DNA from: Odontesthes bonariensis
Taxonomy: Eukaryota; Chordata; Actinopteri; Atheriniformes; Atherinopsidae
Reading direction: 5' to 3'
NCBI RefSeq assembly: GCF_027942865.1
Contig: NC_134507.1
Location: 38,102,797-38,166,796, forward strand
DNA length: 64,000 nt
Part shown: positions 41,423 through 51,528 of the stretch, in pieces
Numbering within the stretch: the stretch's first letter is position 1
Layout of the letters: the number at the start of each line of letters is the position of its first letter
Position numbers and translations under genes: made by a program
Notes under the pieces: generated by a model
Seen by the model: the letters and a program-made list of their open reading frames with translations, nothing else
Told to the model about the DNA's origin: nothing
The model's database searches: none

Positions 41423-44400
41423 TTAAATCCTTGTCCTCAGACCAGTGTTTTTGAGGAACGTGAAGATCAGCTTGTTTACTTCTTTTCTGGATTTACTTTC
41501 ATATATTGCCTTGAAGTCCATGTCCTTGATGTTAAAGTGTTCCAGTGCAGTTTTCAGCATGAGTCTTTGCCTTGTATATTCCGGGCAGCTAAAAAATACA
41601 TGATGTATTGTCTCTTGTTGTTGGCAACCATTGCACTTGCCAGTTGGATGTTTTCCAATCAGATGCATTGTTGAATTTAACCCAGTGTGACCTAATTTTA
41701 TCCTGCTGTTAATGCTCTGTTCTCCTCTACTACTCCCCCAAGTGCTTTCCGTTCCTACTTCCCTTTGTATCTGGTGTAAATGTCTTCCTTTAGTGTTACT
41801 GTCCCACCCCTTTTGCCATTGTTGCTTGATGACAGCTTTTGTAACCGATTTGATTTCTGCTCTACTGATGGGTACCATTATATCAATCTGATTCTCTTTC
41901 AAGCCACATTTTGCCATTTGATCCACTATCTCATTCCCTCTAATTCCCACATGCGCTGGAACCCACACAAATTGAACAATAATTCCCAAATGAAGTAGCC
42001 TAAACATGATGTGTAAAATTTCCTGTAAAATATCCTGCCGACATTCTGAAGAGAAGTTGTTTATACTCTCCAGAGCTGCGCTGGAGTCAGAGCAAATGAC
42101 CACTCGCATTGGCTGTACTTCCTCTATCCACTGAAGTGCTAGTGAGATAGCCATCATCTCTACTGTGTATACTGCTAAGTGATCACTCGTTCGCTTCCCC
42201 ACTTTGACCTTTAATTCAGGAACATAAAATGCACAACTAGTTTGCCCACTTTCTGGATTTTTGGATCCACCTGTAAATACTTGTATAAACTGCCCATATT
42301 GTTCATGTATAACAGTGTTCACATAAGCCTGCACATTGATTTTATTTTTCATTGACTGTACCTGTTTTAATAATGCTAAATCTACTATAAGTTGAGGTAG
42401 CAACCATGGTGGAACAGCTGATAACACCACCGTCGGACTAATATTCCATTCTTTAACTTTGAATTCCTTACATAACTCCGAAACACAACCACAAAAACTT
42501 TCTTTTTTAATTTTGTTACTTTCCCAACTTGTTTTTACAGCTTGTTTAGTAGGGTGAGTATGTTTATGGCCCTGTAGATTTGCCCAGTAGTTAACAATTA
42601 ACTGTTTTCTCCTTAATGAAATAGGTATTTCTCCAACCTCTACCTGAAGTGCCGACACTGGTGTAGATCTGACTGCCCCACAGCATATCCTTAGTGCTTG
42701 TGCCTGAATTCTATCTAATTTTTGTAGTGACGAGTATGCAGCTGAACCATACACTATTAGTCCGTATTCTATGACTGATCTAATTAGAGCTGTGTATACG
42801 TTCCTCAAAGCAGCTCTATCAGCCCCCCACTTAGTGCCTGCCAAGCACCTCATAACATTTAAAACCTTTTTACATTTATCTACTACTTTATCAATGTGAA
42901 TACTCCATGTGACTCTCTCATCCAACCATATTCCTAGAAACTTAGATGTCTTGACTTTCTTTTGTTCTTGTCCATAAATTTTCAACCTAACCTCCTCACC
43001 TATCCTTTTCCTCGTAAAAAATAACGTTTCAGTTTTTTCCACCGACAATCTAAACCCCCATGTCAGAGACCAGTTTTCAATTTCCTTGATGGCTTCCTGA
43101 ATCTTACCTACAATATAATTTATATTTCTGCCCCTTTTCCAAATAGCTCCATCATCTGCAAAAAGTGACTTACCAATATGAGATCCTACTTGTGTATATA
43201 TATCATTTATCATAATAGAAAACAAAAGAGGACTAATTACACTCCCCTGCGGGGTTCCATTCTCAACTTCATGCCTTCGAGAATATGAATTGGCAACTCG
43301 GACTCTGATAGCACGGCCAAACAAAAAATCCTTAATCCAATTATATACGTTACCTCCCAGACCCATATTATCCAGTTTAATTAATAATCCTTCCTTCCAC
43401 ATCATATCATAAGCTTTCTCCACATCAAAGAACACAGCTACAACACACTCCTTGTTCGCTTGGGCTTTCCTGACTTCAGTTTCCAGGCACAACAGTGGAT
43501 CTAACGTACTCCGCCCTCTTCTAAACCCACTCTGATAAGGAGTCATTAATTCATTTTTTTCAACATAGTATGTCAGCCTTTCTGTTATCATTCTTTCCAT
43601 AACTTTACATAAGTGCGATGTCAGAGCTATAGGTCTATAACTGTCTGGACTGGTTGGATCTTTCCCAGGTTTTCTAATAGGAATAATGACAGACTCTTTC
43701 CATATTATTGGCAGCTTCCCTTTCTCCCAAATCTTATTGTACATCTCCAGCAGCTTTCCTAATGCAAAATCACTTAATTTGGCCAACATTATGTAACATA
43801 CATTATCCTTCCCAGGAGCAGTCATTTTACACTTACTTAGTGCTCTTCTCAACTCTTGAATAGAAAAAGGTACATTTACAACACTCTGTGACAAACTTCT
43901 TTCCTCATATACATTAGGATGCTCCTCTAACACTTCCTGTCTCCTGATCTTACCTTCTTCTGTCAAGTTTTCCGAAGAATGAACTTTGACAAAATTCTTA
44001 GCTAGAATTTCTGCCTTCTCCATAGCACCATTGGCAATTTCCCCTCCTTTCTCTAACACTGGCAGGTTACTCTGCTGTCTAATTCCCCTCATCTTCTTAA
44101 TCATTCCCCATACTTTATCTAATGTCGTAGTTCTCCCAATACTTGAACAGAATCCTCTCCAACACTCCCTTTTTGCTCTTTTAACAATTTTCCTTACCTG
44201 AGCCTGTGCCTTTTTATATTCTAATAAATTGTATACTGAATGTGTTTTTCTTAACTTTCGAAACAGCCTAATTTTACTTCGGATTGCATCATTACATTCT
44301 TTGTTCCACCAAGGTACCATCTTAACACATTTACTAAGTTTACCAGTTTTATTCCCAATAGTTTGATTAGCACTTTTAATTATATTTGACGTAAATTGCT

Positions 44401-45187
44401 CATTTATTTCATCAATACTTCCTGCCATATCTATCTTAACAAATTCACTATCACACAACTTAGCAAACACCTCCCAATTTGATTTAGAAAAAGTCCATCT
44501 CATGATACCGTCTAGCTCAACCACATTACTTATATTAAACTTGACTATAATCGGAAGATGATCACTCCCAATACTGTTATCTGCCAATATTTCCCACCTG
44601 CTACCAGAAGCTAATTCACTTGTTACCAGAGTTAGATCGATCGCAGACTCTGTTCCATCTCTAAAATTGATTCTTGTACCTTGCCCATTATTTAAACAAA
44701 CTAATTCCATTGCCTCCATTAATTCCTCCACTACCTGTCCATTGTAATCTGTTGATTTCCCTCCCCATATTGTATTATGTGCATTAAAATCACCACACCA
44801 TATTACTTCATTTCCTTGACTGAGTCTTTCTAATTCCTCTATTTTGAGTTTTTTACATGGATTATAAAAATTCAGGACACTAGTTTTCCTTTTATTAATC
44901 CAAACTTCTACACCCACTATTTCTAAATCAAAATTGTTCTTAAATGTTATCCTACTATAAGACATTACTTCTTTGATAAAGATTGCACATCCCCCTCCCT
45001 GACCATTATTTCTATCTTGTCTTATAGCACTATATCCCCCAATACTGAAGTCCAAATGAGTCTTCAGCCATGTTTCTTGGATACAAATAACGTCTGGTTT
45101 TTCTTTTAACTGGTATATATAGGTCTTGAATTCTTGTCCATTTGCAATAAGGCTTCTAGCATTCCATTGCAGAATGAGAAAAACCAT
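41423..45187 (-). CDS. LINE ORF2: endonuclease, reverse transcriptase, RNase H
   Basis: About 1254 aa from the ATG at 45187. Order: APE-type endonuclease (QWNARSL, IQETWL, WCGDFNAHNTIWG, GSDHLPI), reverse transcriptase (FFDVEKAYDMMW, NGTPQGSVISPLLFS, FADDGAIW), RNase H (SDSSAALESI, WVPAHVGIRGNEIVD) and a C-terminal Cys/His motif (CNGCQQQETIHHVFFSC). RNase H presence places it near the I clade. The first RNase H catalytic site reads FTGGSK where the family has TDGS, so the first Asp is replaced by Gly. Otherwise the frame is uninterrupted, indicating recent activity. Confidence 0.9.
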   Translation of the reverse strand: MVFLILQWNARSLIANGQEFKTYIYQLKEKPDVICIQETWLKTHLDFSIGGYSAIRQDRNNGQGGGCAIFIKEVMSYSRITFKNNFDLEIVGVEVWINKRKTSVLNFYNPCKKLKIEELERLSQGNEVIWCGDFNAHNTIWGGKSTDYNGQVVEELMEAMELVCLNNGQGTRINFRDGTESAIDLTLVTSELASGSRWEILADNSIGSDHLPIIVKFNISNVVELDGIMRWTFSKSNWEVFAKLCDSEFVKIDMAGSIDEINEQFTSNIIKSANQTIGNKTGKLSKCVKMVPWWNKECNDAIRSKIRLFRKLRKTHSVYNLLEYKKAQAQVRKIVKRAKRECWRGFCSSIGRTTTLDKVWGMIKKMRGIRQQSNLPVLEKGGEIANGAMEKAEILAKNFVKVHSSENLTEEGKIRRQEVLEEHPNVYEERSLSQSVVNVPFSIQELRRALSKCKMTAPGKDNVCYIMLAKLSDFALGKLLEMYNKIWEKGKLPIIWKESVIIPIRKPGKDPTSPDSYRPIALTSHLCKVMERMITERLTYYVEKNELMTPYQSGFRRGRSTLDPLLCLETEVRKAQANKECVVAVFFDVEKAYDMMWKEGLLIKLDNMGLGGNVYNWIKDFLFGRAIRVRVANSYSRRHEVENGTPQGSVISPLLFSIMINDIYTQVGSHIGKSLFADDGAIWKRGRNINYIVGKIQEAIKEIENWSLTWGFRLSVEKTETLFFTRKRIGEEVRLKIYGQEQKKVKTSKFLGIWLDERVTWSIHIDKVVDKCKKVLNVMRCLAGTKWGADRAALRNVYTALIRSVIEYGLIVYGSAAYSSLQKLDRIQAQALRICCGAVRSTPVSALQVEVGEIPISLRRKQLIVNYWANLQGHKHTHPTKQAVKTSWESNKIKKESFCGCVSELCKEFKVKEWNISPTVVLSAVPPWLLPQLIVDLALLKQVQSMKNKINVQAYVNTVIHEQYGQFIQVFTGGSKNPESGQTSCAFYVPELKVKVGKRTSDHLAVYTVEMMAISLALQWIEEVQPMRVVICSDSSAALESINNFSSECRQDILQEILHIMFRLLHLGIIVQFVWVPAHVGIRGNEIVDQMAKCGLKENQIDIMVPISRAEIKSVTKAVIKQQWQKGWDSNTKGRHLHQIQREVGTESTWGSSRGEQSINSRIKLGHTGLNSTMHLIGKHPTGKCNGCQQQETIHHVFFSCPEYTRQRLMLKTALEHFNIKDMDFKAIYESKSRKEVNKLIFTFLKNTGLRTRI

Positions 45188-45191
45188 TAAT

Positions 45192-46400
45192 CTACTCACC
45201 TATCTGTGACTCATCATTATTGGTGGCTAGCATATCATGTATCATTTCAACGGTTATATCCTTTATCCCCAAAAATTCACCTGCTGCTTCCACTATTGTT
45301 TTCAGTCTTGACCTCTTTTTTGTTTGCTGTAAAGCAACATTCACCACTTTTCCAATAAAGGCCACAAATTTGTACTTATTAACAATCAATGCATCCTCTC
45401 CTATCACACACTTATGTGAACACTTTGTGGGGCTTTCCTTTGCCTGTGGGAGTTTGGGAAAATCTTTTGACGAGAATATACTTGCTGCTACTTGGGATTT
45501 CCTAGCTATGTTTAATGATACCTTTTCTGTTGCTTCAGCATATGAGACTTTATTTTTCACTTTGTATCTCTGCACCTCCTTAGCCTTTTTCTGCACTTCA
45601 CATCCCTGATATGCAGCACTATGTTCCCCACCACAGTTACAACATTTCACCTTAGCACCTGCATCACAACTACCATATTCATGTTCCCCTGCACATGTTG
45701 GACACCTGGGCTTAGTTGCTTTGCACTTATCTGCCACATGCCCAAACCTTTGGCATTTAAAGCACCGCAGAGGTTTAGGGATGAATTCTCTTACTTGAAA
45801 GCTCATGCAACCTATCATTATTTTCTGTTGGATTGTTTTTTCAAACTGAAGAAGAACAGACAAACTATCCACTATCTTGCCCTGATACCTAGTAGGAAGA
45901 CGCTTAACTACAGACACCTTTCCCCCTTTAATTTCTTTCTTTAGATCTTCAATGCTAATTTCTACCGGAACTCCACTGATAACTCCAAGTATTTTCCAAT
46001 TTGCCCCAGGGACATGGCATTTAATTTGAACTTCATTCAAGGTCTTCATTTTCAGTAACTTTTCCTGTTGTTTTGCATTTATCATTTCTACCAACATCCG
46101 TCCTTTGCTCAGAAATCTTGCTTGCTTTATCGCTCCAATTTCTTTGTGCATCGCTTTAGTCAGGGCCACTGGATGTAGCTTAGCTGCGGATTGCTCACCA
46201 AACTCCACAATCACTTTCCACTCTTCCTTCTCAATCCTTTTCTTTGTTCTCTTCATTTCATTCTGTGAATCAGATTCACTGAGACTGTCACTTGACATAT
46301 CTATCTTCTTTCTTGATGTCTTTTTCCTTACTTCATTCCATCCTCCTTCTCTTTCAGATGCACTTTCCATTTCCTCCTCTCCGGGACTCAAAGACGCCAT
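45192..46400 (-). CDS. LINE ORF1: nucleic-acid-binding protein with zinc knuckles
   Basis: About 402 aa from the first ATG (MASLSPGEEE). The N-terminal third is charged (Glu/Lys/Ser); the middle resembles an RNA-binding fold. The C-terminal half has CCHC-type knuckles: CFKCQRFGHVADKC, then CPTCAGEHEYGSC and CCNCGGEH. In I-type elements this protein packages the RNA. The stop TAG at 45194-45192 lies 4 nt before the ORF2 ATG, which suggests termination-reinitiation. Confidence 0.88.
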   Translation of the reverse strand: MASLSPGEEEMESASEREGGWNEVRKKTSRKKIDMSSDSLSESDSQNEMKRTKKRIEKEEWKVIVEFGEQSAAKLHPVALTKAMHKEIGAIKQARFLSKGRMLVEMINAKQQEKLLKMKTLNEVQIKCHVPGANWKILGVISGVPVEISIEDLKKEIKGGKVSVVKRLPTRYQGKIVDSLSVLLQFEKTIQQKIMIGCMSFQVREFIPKPLRCFKCQRFGHVADKCKATKPRCPTCAGEHEYGSCDAGAKVKCCNCGGEHSAAYQGCEVQKKAKEVQRYKVKNKVSYAEATEKVSLNIARKSQVAASIFSSKDFPKLPQAKESPTKCSHKCVIGEDALIVNKYKFVAFIGKVVNVALQQTKKRSRLKTIVEAAGEFLGIKDITVEMIHDMLATNNDESQIGE

Positions 46401-46469
46401 TCCTCTTACTCCTCTTAGTCGTCCAGACAGGAAGTCAGTTGGGGTGCTGTGGTGTGGTTGTTCCACTCG

Positions 46470-47660
46470 TGACACTGACCTGAAGCTGCAGGAGCTGCTT
46501 TCATATGATCCTCAGTGCAGAGGGAACTGATTGCTCAGCGGTAACAGCTGCTGCTGAAAGGTGCGAGGCTGCAGTTAACTGGCAACAATGGACTCACATA
46601 TGGAGCATCTCAGTGTTATGTCAATAAATAGATAATAATCAGGAACTCTTGTGAGTATTTTGTATTTTATTTACATGCATAAATATTAAATTATAAATAT
46701 AAATCATCAAATATCCTGTACTGCTGATATACGCAATAATAATAACAATAACAATGGAAGTCGCTCTCAACACGTGAAACGCCTCTCATAGTTCATTATT
46801 AGTCGGCTAATTGATGAATAAACATCCTGCTGCTGAATATGTGTTTAAAGATAAATTAATCAGAAGGAAACCTGCAGAAGAAAGTCTTCTAACAGCTGTC
46901 TCTCTGTGTTTATTGGCATACAGCACGGTTAGTGAGATCCAGATCCATGTGGGCACTCAGGACGGATTTAAATAGCGACTCTGAATGGACGGTAAACCCG
47001 CACTGAAGGCCCAGTGAGCCAAAGCACGGCCGCCACTGAAACATATATTTGAAACCTGTCAATATGTTAACTTTGCGTGTTTACCTCTATAACTGGTGTT
47101 ATATGTAAAACAGAGCATATGGTCCATTAGCTTTTTAAAAATCTTTATTTTAAAGAAAACGATCAAAACAAGAGTTTTTCTGGAAGAGATTTAAATAAGT
47201 TCTGAATATGCATAGAAGAGAGGTTACATTTGAGTCTATTTTCTTTGTTCAAAACTTAAAACAAAAACCTGAAGTCTGCACACTGAGAAAAACTGGTTTT
47301 GAGGATATTTCTGAAATTTCCTCCTAATAACCAACTTGGGTGGGTCACCCCAGTGGAACATTTTATTTGTGGGATGCAGGTTTCATGTTTTCAGCTGGAG
47401 ATGTATGCTTTTTGTTCTGTATGTTACATATTTTTATCTTGATCAGGACATTCAGAACGCTTGCATGCACAGGTAAGTCCAGCTTCAGTTCCAGGTGTAC
47501 TCGTCCATTTAACTGGACCACCATGTTGTCCCAGCGTACATGCACGGGATAGACTGTGCAGAAAACCTTCCTGACATTCTGCTGCCTCTAACTTTCTCTG
47601 TGGGACATCACGCTGCATGTAAGTGCAGCTGAAATCGCTGCCAACATGTTGTCTTTAAAG
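46470..47660 (-). repeat. Right-arm copy of the gene C upstream region
   Basis: Mirror of 8585-9770. It stops at about 46469, just upstream of where the C promoter and exon 1 should follow, and the LINE begins. Confidence 0.8.
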
Positions 47661-47945
47661 CCATAATGTGTAATATTTCACGTTGTCTATTAACAAATTT
47701 GACTCTTATCATTCACAAGTATTACCTCAATCGTTATTAATTACCTCCATCACAAAAGTGCAGTGTTCTTATATTCTTTATATTCAGCATGCGAATGTAC
47801 ATAACAGTGTTACACCCCAATGAATGTCGCCATGTCGCTCCGCCATTTTAAAACTACGGGATTTGTAGAAGGACATGTCATCAGCTTCGCCCTTTCCGTT
47901 TCCACATTGAAAACGGAAAGGGCGAAGCTGATGACATGTCCTTCT
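47661..47945. mobile_element. Short repeat ending in a 38-bp-arm hairpin
   Basis: Starts near CCATAATGTGTAATATTTC; at its end 47866-47948 forms a near-perfect hairpin (arm from GTAGAAGGACATGTCATCAG to CCGTTTC, then its complement). It takes the place of about 430 bp of the left arm (8160-8590). Probably a non-autonomous DNA element. Confidence 0.5.
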
Positions 47946-48440
47946 ACAAGGATGGAGACGGTGTTCAGCTGACTGCTGCTCCTCCTAAAATCCACAATCA
48001 TCTCTTTTGTTTGTATTCCAGATGAGGCCATAGTTTATTTTCCTATAGATGTGATAGTTTCATGTAGATGTGCTGAGGTGTGACAGGGAAGCTGTTGGTA
48101 CATGGAGGATGTGAGGTCTGTAGCAGGAGGCAGCAGCATGCTGAGTTTGTCTGAACTCTTCCATCTGTCTGATCCCACATTATCCCAAAGCCTGTGAGCT
48201 TTTCCATTCCTGACCACACATCCCTCACACTGTTCTGCTGCAGATAGTTTCCCACCGACTTGCTCTCTTCCTTTTTTCTTCACACTCCTCCTTAACTCCC
48301 TGTTTCCCTCCATGAAGGCCTTCTTCTTTATGCTCAGTGGCTGCAACACAAGTTCACATCAACCAGGCGTTTGTTCAGAAAACAGCATCACAGCTTTGGA
48401 CTCAGGAAGTGTTTCAGATGTCAGCTGTCACTCAGACAAG
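47946..48440 (-). repeat. Right-arm copy of the Rex1-like LINE remnant
   Basis: Inverted match to 7690-8150, including the WSGMEKLTG frame on the minus strand (48043-48255). Confidence 0.75.
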
Positions 48441-48450
48441 CTTTCATAGG

Positions 48451-48523
48451 GCCTGGATAGCTCAGCTGGTAGAGCATCAGACTTTTAATCTGAGGGTCCA
48501 GGGTTCAAGTCCCTGTTCAGGTG
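48451..48523 (+). tRNA. tRNA-Lys (anticodon TTT)
   Basis: GCCTGGATAGCTCAGCTGG, anticodon loop CTTTTAA, T-arm GGTTCAAGTCC, acceptor stem closing with two G-U pairs. 73 nt, no intron. It has no counterpart in the left arm. It could be a functional gene or a tRNA-derived copy. Confidence 0.85.
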
Positions 48524-48563
48524 CAGAAATGTAATCTCCCACTTAACCTGTACTTCCCTCTAT

Positions 48564-49229
48564 AGCCCCTTTCACACTGCCAAATAACCCGCGTTTAATT
48601 CGCGAATTTAGCGTGCCCGCTGTTGTGTTCACACTGCCGACCCGGGCTGCCGCGTCAACTCGACCCGCGTCGGACCCTAGTCTTTTTGCCGAGTTTGATG
48701 TGAACACAATCGACGCGGGTCGGACGTGGGCGTGACGTGAGGAGTTTAAAAGACAGAATGGACAGCTGATTCAGAACAACAGCGACAGGTGAGGACACGT
48801 TTTACTCTGTTTTAGCTATCAACTTGGATACATTTTTTAATATGGCCAACTGGGGAGACAAAGAGGTCCGCGAGCTCCTCAGCCTCCGAGCAGAGGACGT
48901 TATTTACCGCCACATTTCGGGGATGGTGAAGGATGGACCTCTGCTGGAAGGGCTGGCGAGAAAGATGGGAGAGCGCGGTTTCCAACGCAGCAAATTTGAT
49001 GCAGACAGGTGTATTTAACCCTACCTCCGACGCATGGCTTGTGCCTACGTCATTGTACACGCCCAGCATTTTGTGTTTCGTGTGACGCTCTGCCACTAGG
49101 CAACTCCCAATGAACTCGGCTTCAGGCGACACGGGTCACCCTGACACGCCGAGCGTTCACATTGCTCGACGCGGGTCGAAGGTGCAATTTGGACCCGCTA
49201 AGGTAGCGGGTCGCAGTGTGAAAGGGGCT
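48564..49229 (+). mobile_element. Harbinger-type element with 3-bp target duplication
   Basis: Inverted ends AGCCCCTTTCACACTGC and GCAGTGTGAAAGGGGCT, flanked by TAT on both sides. An ORF at 48842-49018 (MANWGDKEVRELLSL, then DGPLLEGLARKMGERGF) is the N-terminal Myb/trihelix-like region of the Harbinger accessory protein, truncated. 666 bp. Confidence 0.85.
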
Positions 49230-49334
49230 TATGCCTGCACTCTGTTTCTACACTGTCACCTCTGACAGAGCCTGGCTGATGCTTTTCCTTCTATGTAGCT
49301 TATTGTTAGCTTTGCTGTTAGCTGCATCGTTATA

Positions 49335-49395
49335 TCCTCATTTGTAAGTTATATAAATAATATATATTATATATATAAGTTATATAAAATATATT
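49335..49395. repeat. AT-rich simple repeat
   Basis: TATATA-rich tract between the two Harbinger-type elements. Confidence 0.8.
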
Positions 49396-49440
49396 GTTGC
49401 TCAGTTTTCCTCTGAGCCACAGAGATGGTCAGCTCTCATT

Positions 49441-50527
49441 GGCCCTCATTTATCAAGCCGTCGTAGAAAGCATCGTTGATATGAGCGGAGAACTCGTCGT
49501 ACGCAGAGGCTCAAGTGAGATTTACAGAACATGCGTACCACACCAATCCCATCGTAAGACCGAGCGGCTGTTGATAAATCCGGCGGCTGAAATCCATCGT
49601 AATGATCCTAACCACGCCTTCTACAAAAGGGCCGCACCTCTAGATTTGCGACATGGATAGACGAAAGGCGGCAAAGAAACGCTGTCAACTGTCAACAGCG
49701 TTGGCGATGTAAATCGCAGACCGGACGAGTTATGTATTTTCCCCTACTGTGATGGTCAATAAAATGTGATAAACTCCAGATTAAATGAAATCTAAAATTG
49801 AACGATGTTTTACTTTTTCTCCAATAAGATCAGGAAGAAGTGGTCCGATATGAAATTTGCAGCTCTCCGACGCAGAATGTCACAAACAGGGGGGGGGGCT
49901 CCGATCCAGGTTTGGATTTGAGTGCCTTGGAGGAGAGGGTGGCTGGCCTGATCGGAGCTACGTCTTTGCTTATGCACAGTGTTAAAGCGCCTCTCCTGTA
50001 CGGCTCATAAGCCACTCATCATTTTCCCGAAAGAAATCCTGCCACACTCTCTCGCGCCTGATGCGCGTTCAGGTCCTCTAACAAAGCCAGATCTGCCATC
50101 GTTTCGCCATTACCGCGCCGCTAGAATCACCTCTTAAATAGGCGGTTGAATAATGAGCCATCACTCTTCCAATTACGGAATTGTACTTGTTTAATTTTTT
50201 TATTTATTTAATTTGCGTTTATGTTTATATTTATGTTGAAGTCAAATAAAACATGGGCCTTCTTTGAAGTGATAAGTCTGTAATTTTAACCTAGGGATTT
50301 GTTGCGACTCATGAGGCACGCACTAGTGACGCTGCTGTTTATGTATGCTATTGCAGTCACCGCAAGTCAAAATGGAAAAGTGCGTACACGCCCTTAGACC
50401 TGTCGTGGCGATTTCATCTTTCCTGCGCTCACGATGGATTTGATAAATGCCAACCTTTGCGCAGAAAAGAACGTACACACGACCTACGCACGTTTTTCGT
50501 CTTACGCAAGTTTGATAAATGAGGGCC
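49441..50527 (+). mobile_element. Harbinger-type element (GGCCCTCATTTATCAA ends), first copy
   Basis: Inverted ends GGCCCTCATTTATCAA, flanked by ATT (49438-49440, 50528-50530). Remnants on the plus strand include KIRKKWSDMKFAALRRRMSQ and, in another frame, LDLSALEERVAGLIGAT, typical of the Harbinger accessory protein. Same family as 53128-54622, opposite orientation. Confidence 0.85.
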
Positions 50528-50530
50528 ATT

Positions 50531-51110
50531 GTGTCCAATAACTGCAGCTTCTAAAGTGGATTTCATAGCACTGCTGCATCTCTGACAGTTATCAGATCAT
50601 TTGGGTGGAAAAACATACATCACAACCCTCTGAATCTGCTTTCAGTCCCACTTGAACAGTCTCTCACAGTTTCAGACACAAAATGTGTCTTTTAGTTTGA
50701 ATCTCAGCTGATATCTACAACAACTGTAGAGGGACTCATATCATTTCACCAGCTGGTGTGATAAACTTACAGAAACACCTCAGGAGCAGCACCTGGGATC
50801 TTTTGGGAGAAAAGGGGATTCTCTCCATGCTGACAGAGCTGGTAATAAATGAGTTTATGGATCCTACATATTACACAGTAAAACAATGATAAAGGTGCTT
50901 TCTGAGCCTTGACATTTTTTTCTTTTATTAGGAAAATGTTCCAAATTTGAATCCCATGGAGGGAGCCAATGAAATAAAGATTGATGCATAAAAGCATTAA
51001 AAAGCTCTCCTGTAAGTTCTGTGTTCAAGTTTTATTTAGGTTCAGCTGCATGTTTCTCTTTATTGAATCTTTAAGCCCTCATAGATCAGTCTGATCCCAA
51101 CAGAAGTCTC
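50531..51110. other. Unassigned right-arm DNA
   Basis: No gene or clear repeat seen; absent from the left arm. Confidence 0.4.
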
Positions 51111-51351
51111 GCAGGTTTACTTGGTTGCTGTAGTTCACTAAAGCAGGACTCTGAGCAGGGCCCTCCGCTAACAGGCTCCTCCCCTTTAGAGCCAGTGACA
51201 GGGTTGGCTTTGGGAGGTGACGCTGCTCTGTGCTTTAAACAGCAGGCTTTAATCCACCAAACTTCAGTTGGATTATGATCTACTTTTCAGAGGATTTGTA
51301 AATGACTAAATAAATAACACCACTGACTAAACCTTCAACTGAACCTGAACT
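51111..51351 (-). repeat. Right-arm copy of 7.41-7.66 kb
   Basis: Inverted match to the left arm that stops at CTGAACT (51345-51351), where the LINE begins. The arm resumes at 56291. Confidence 0.8.
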
Positions 51352-51528
51352 GTGAGCAAGAGCCACAGGCGCTTGCACACGCAGCGACTGGCAGGGAGAG
51401 AGTTTGGCGTCCGATATGTTTGTTTGTTTTAATCGGTTGTATAAGTCTTAAGAGTCCTGACGTTTGTCTGAAGTCTGTTTAAAGTTTGTCCACGTCATTT
51501 CACCCTGAACTGACGATACAAAACAAAA

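Larger units (their letters stand above)
41341..46468 (-). mobile_element. I-clade LINE retrotransposon, nearly full length
   Basis: Two long ORFs in tandem (ORF1 46400-45192, ORF2 45187-41423) plus a short 3' region that ends in a GAA-rich simple tail. It is bounded by A4 leader sequence on one side and gene C upstream sequence on the other, without a target duplication. About 3.7 kb of host DNA expected at this spot is absent. Confidence 0.88.

Noticed and set aside
45220-46530. Several plus-strand ORFs of 60-140 codons opposite the I-clade LINE
   Set aside because: Antisense shadows of LINE ORF1 and ORF2.
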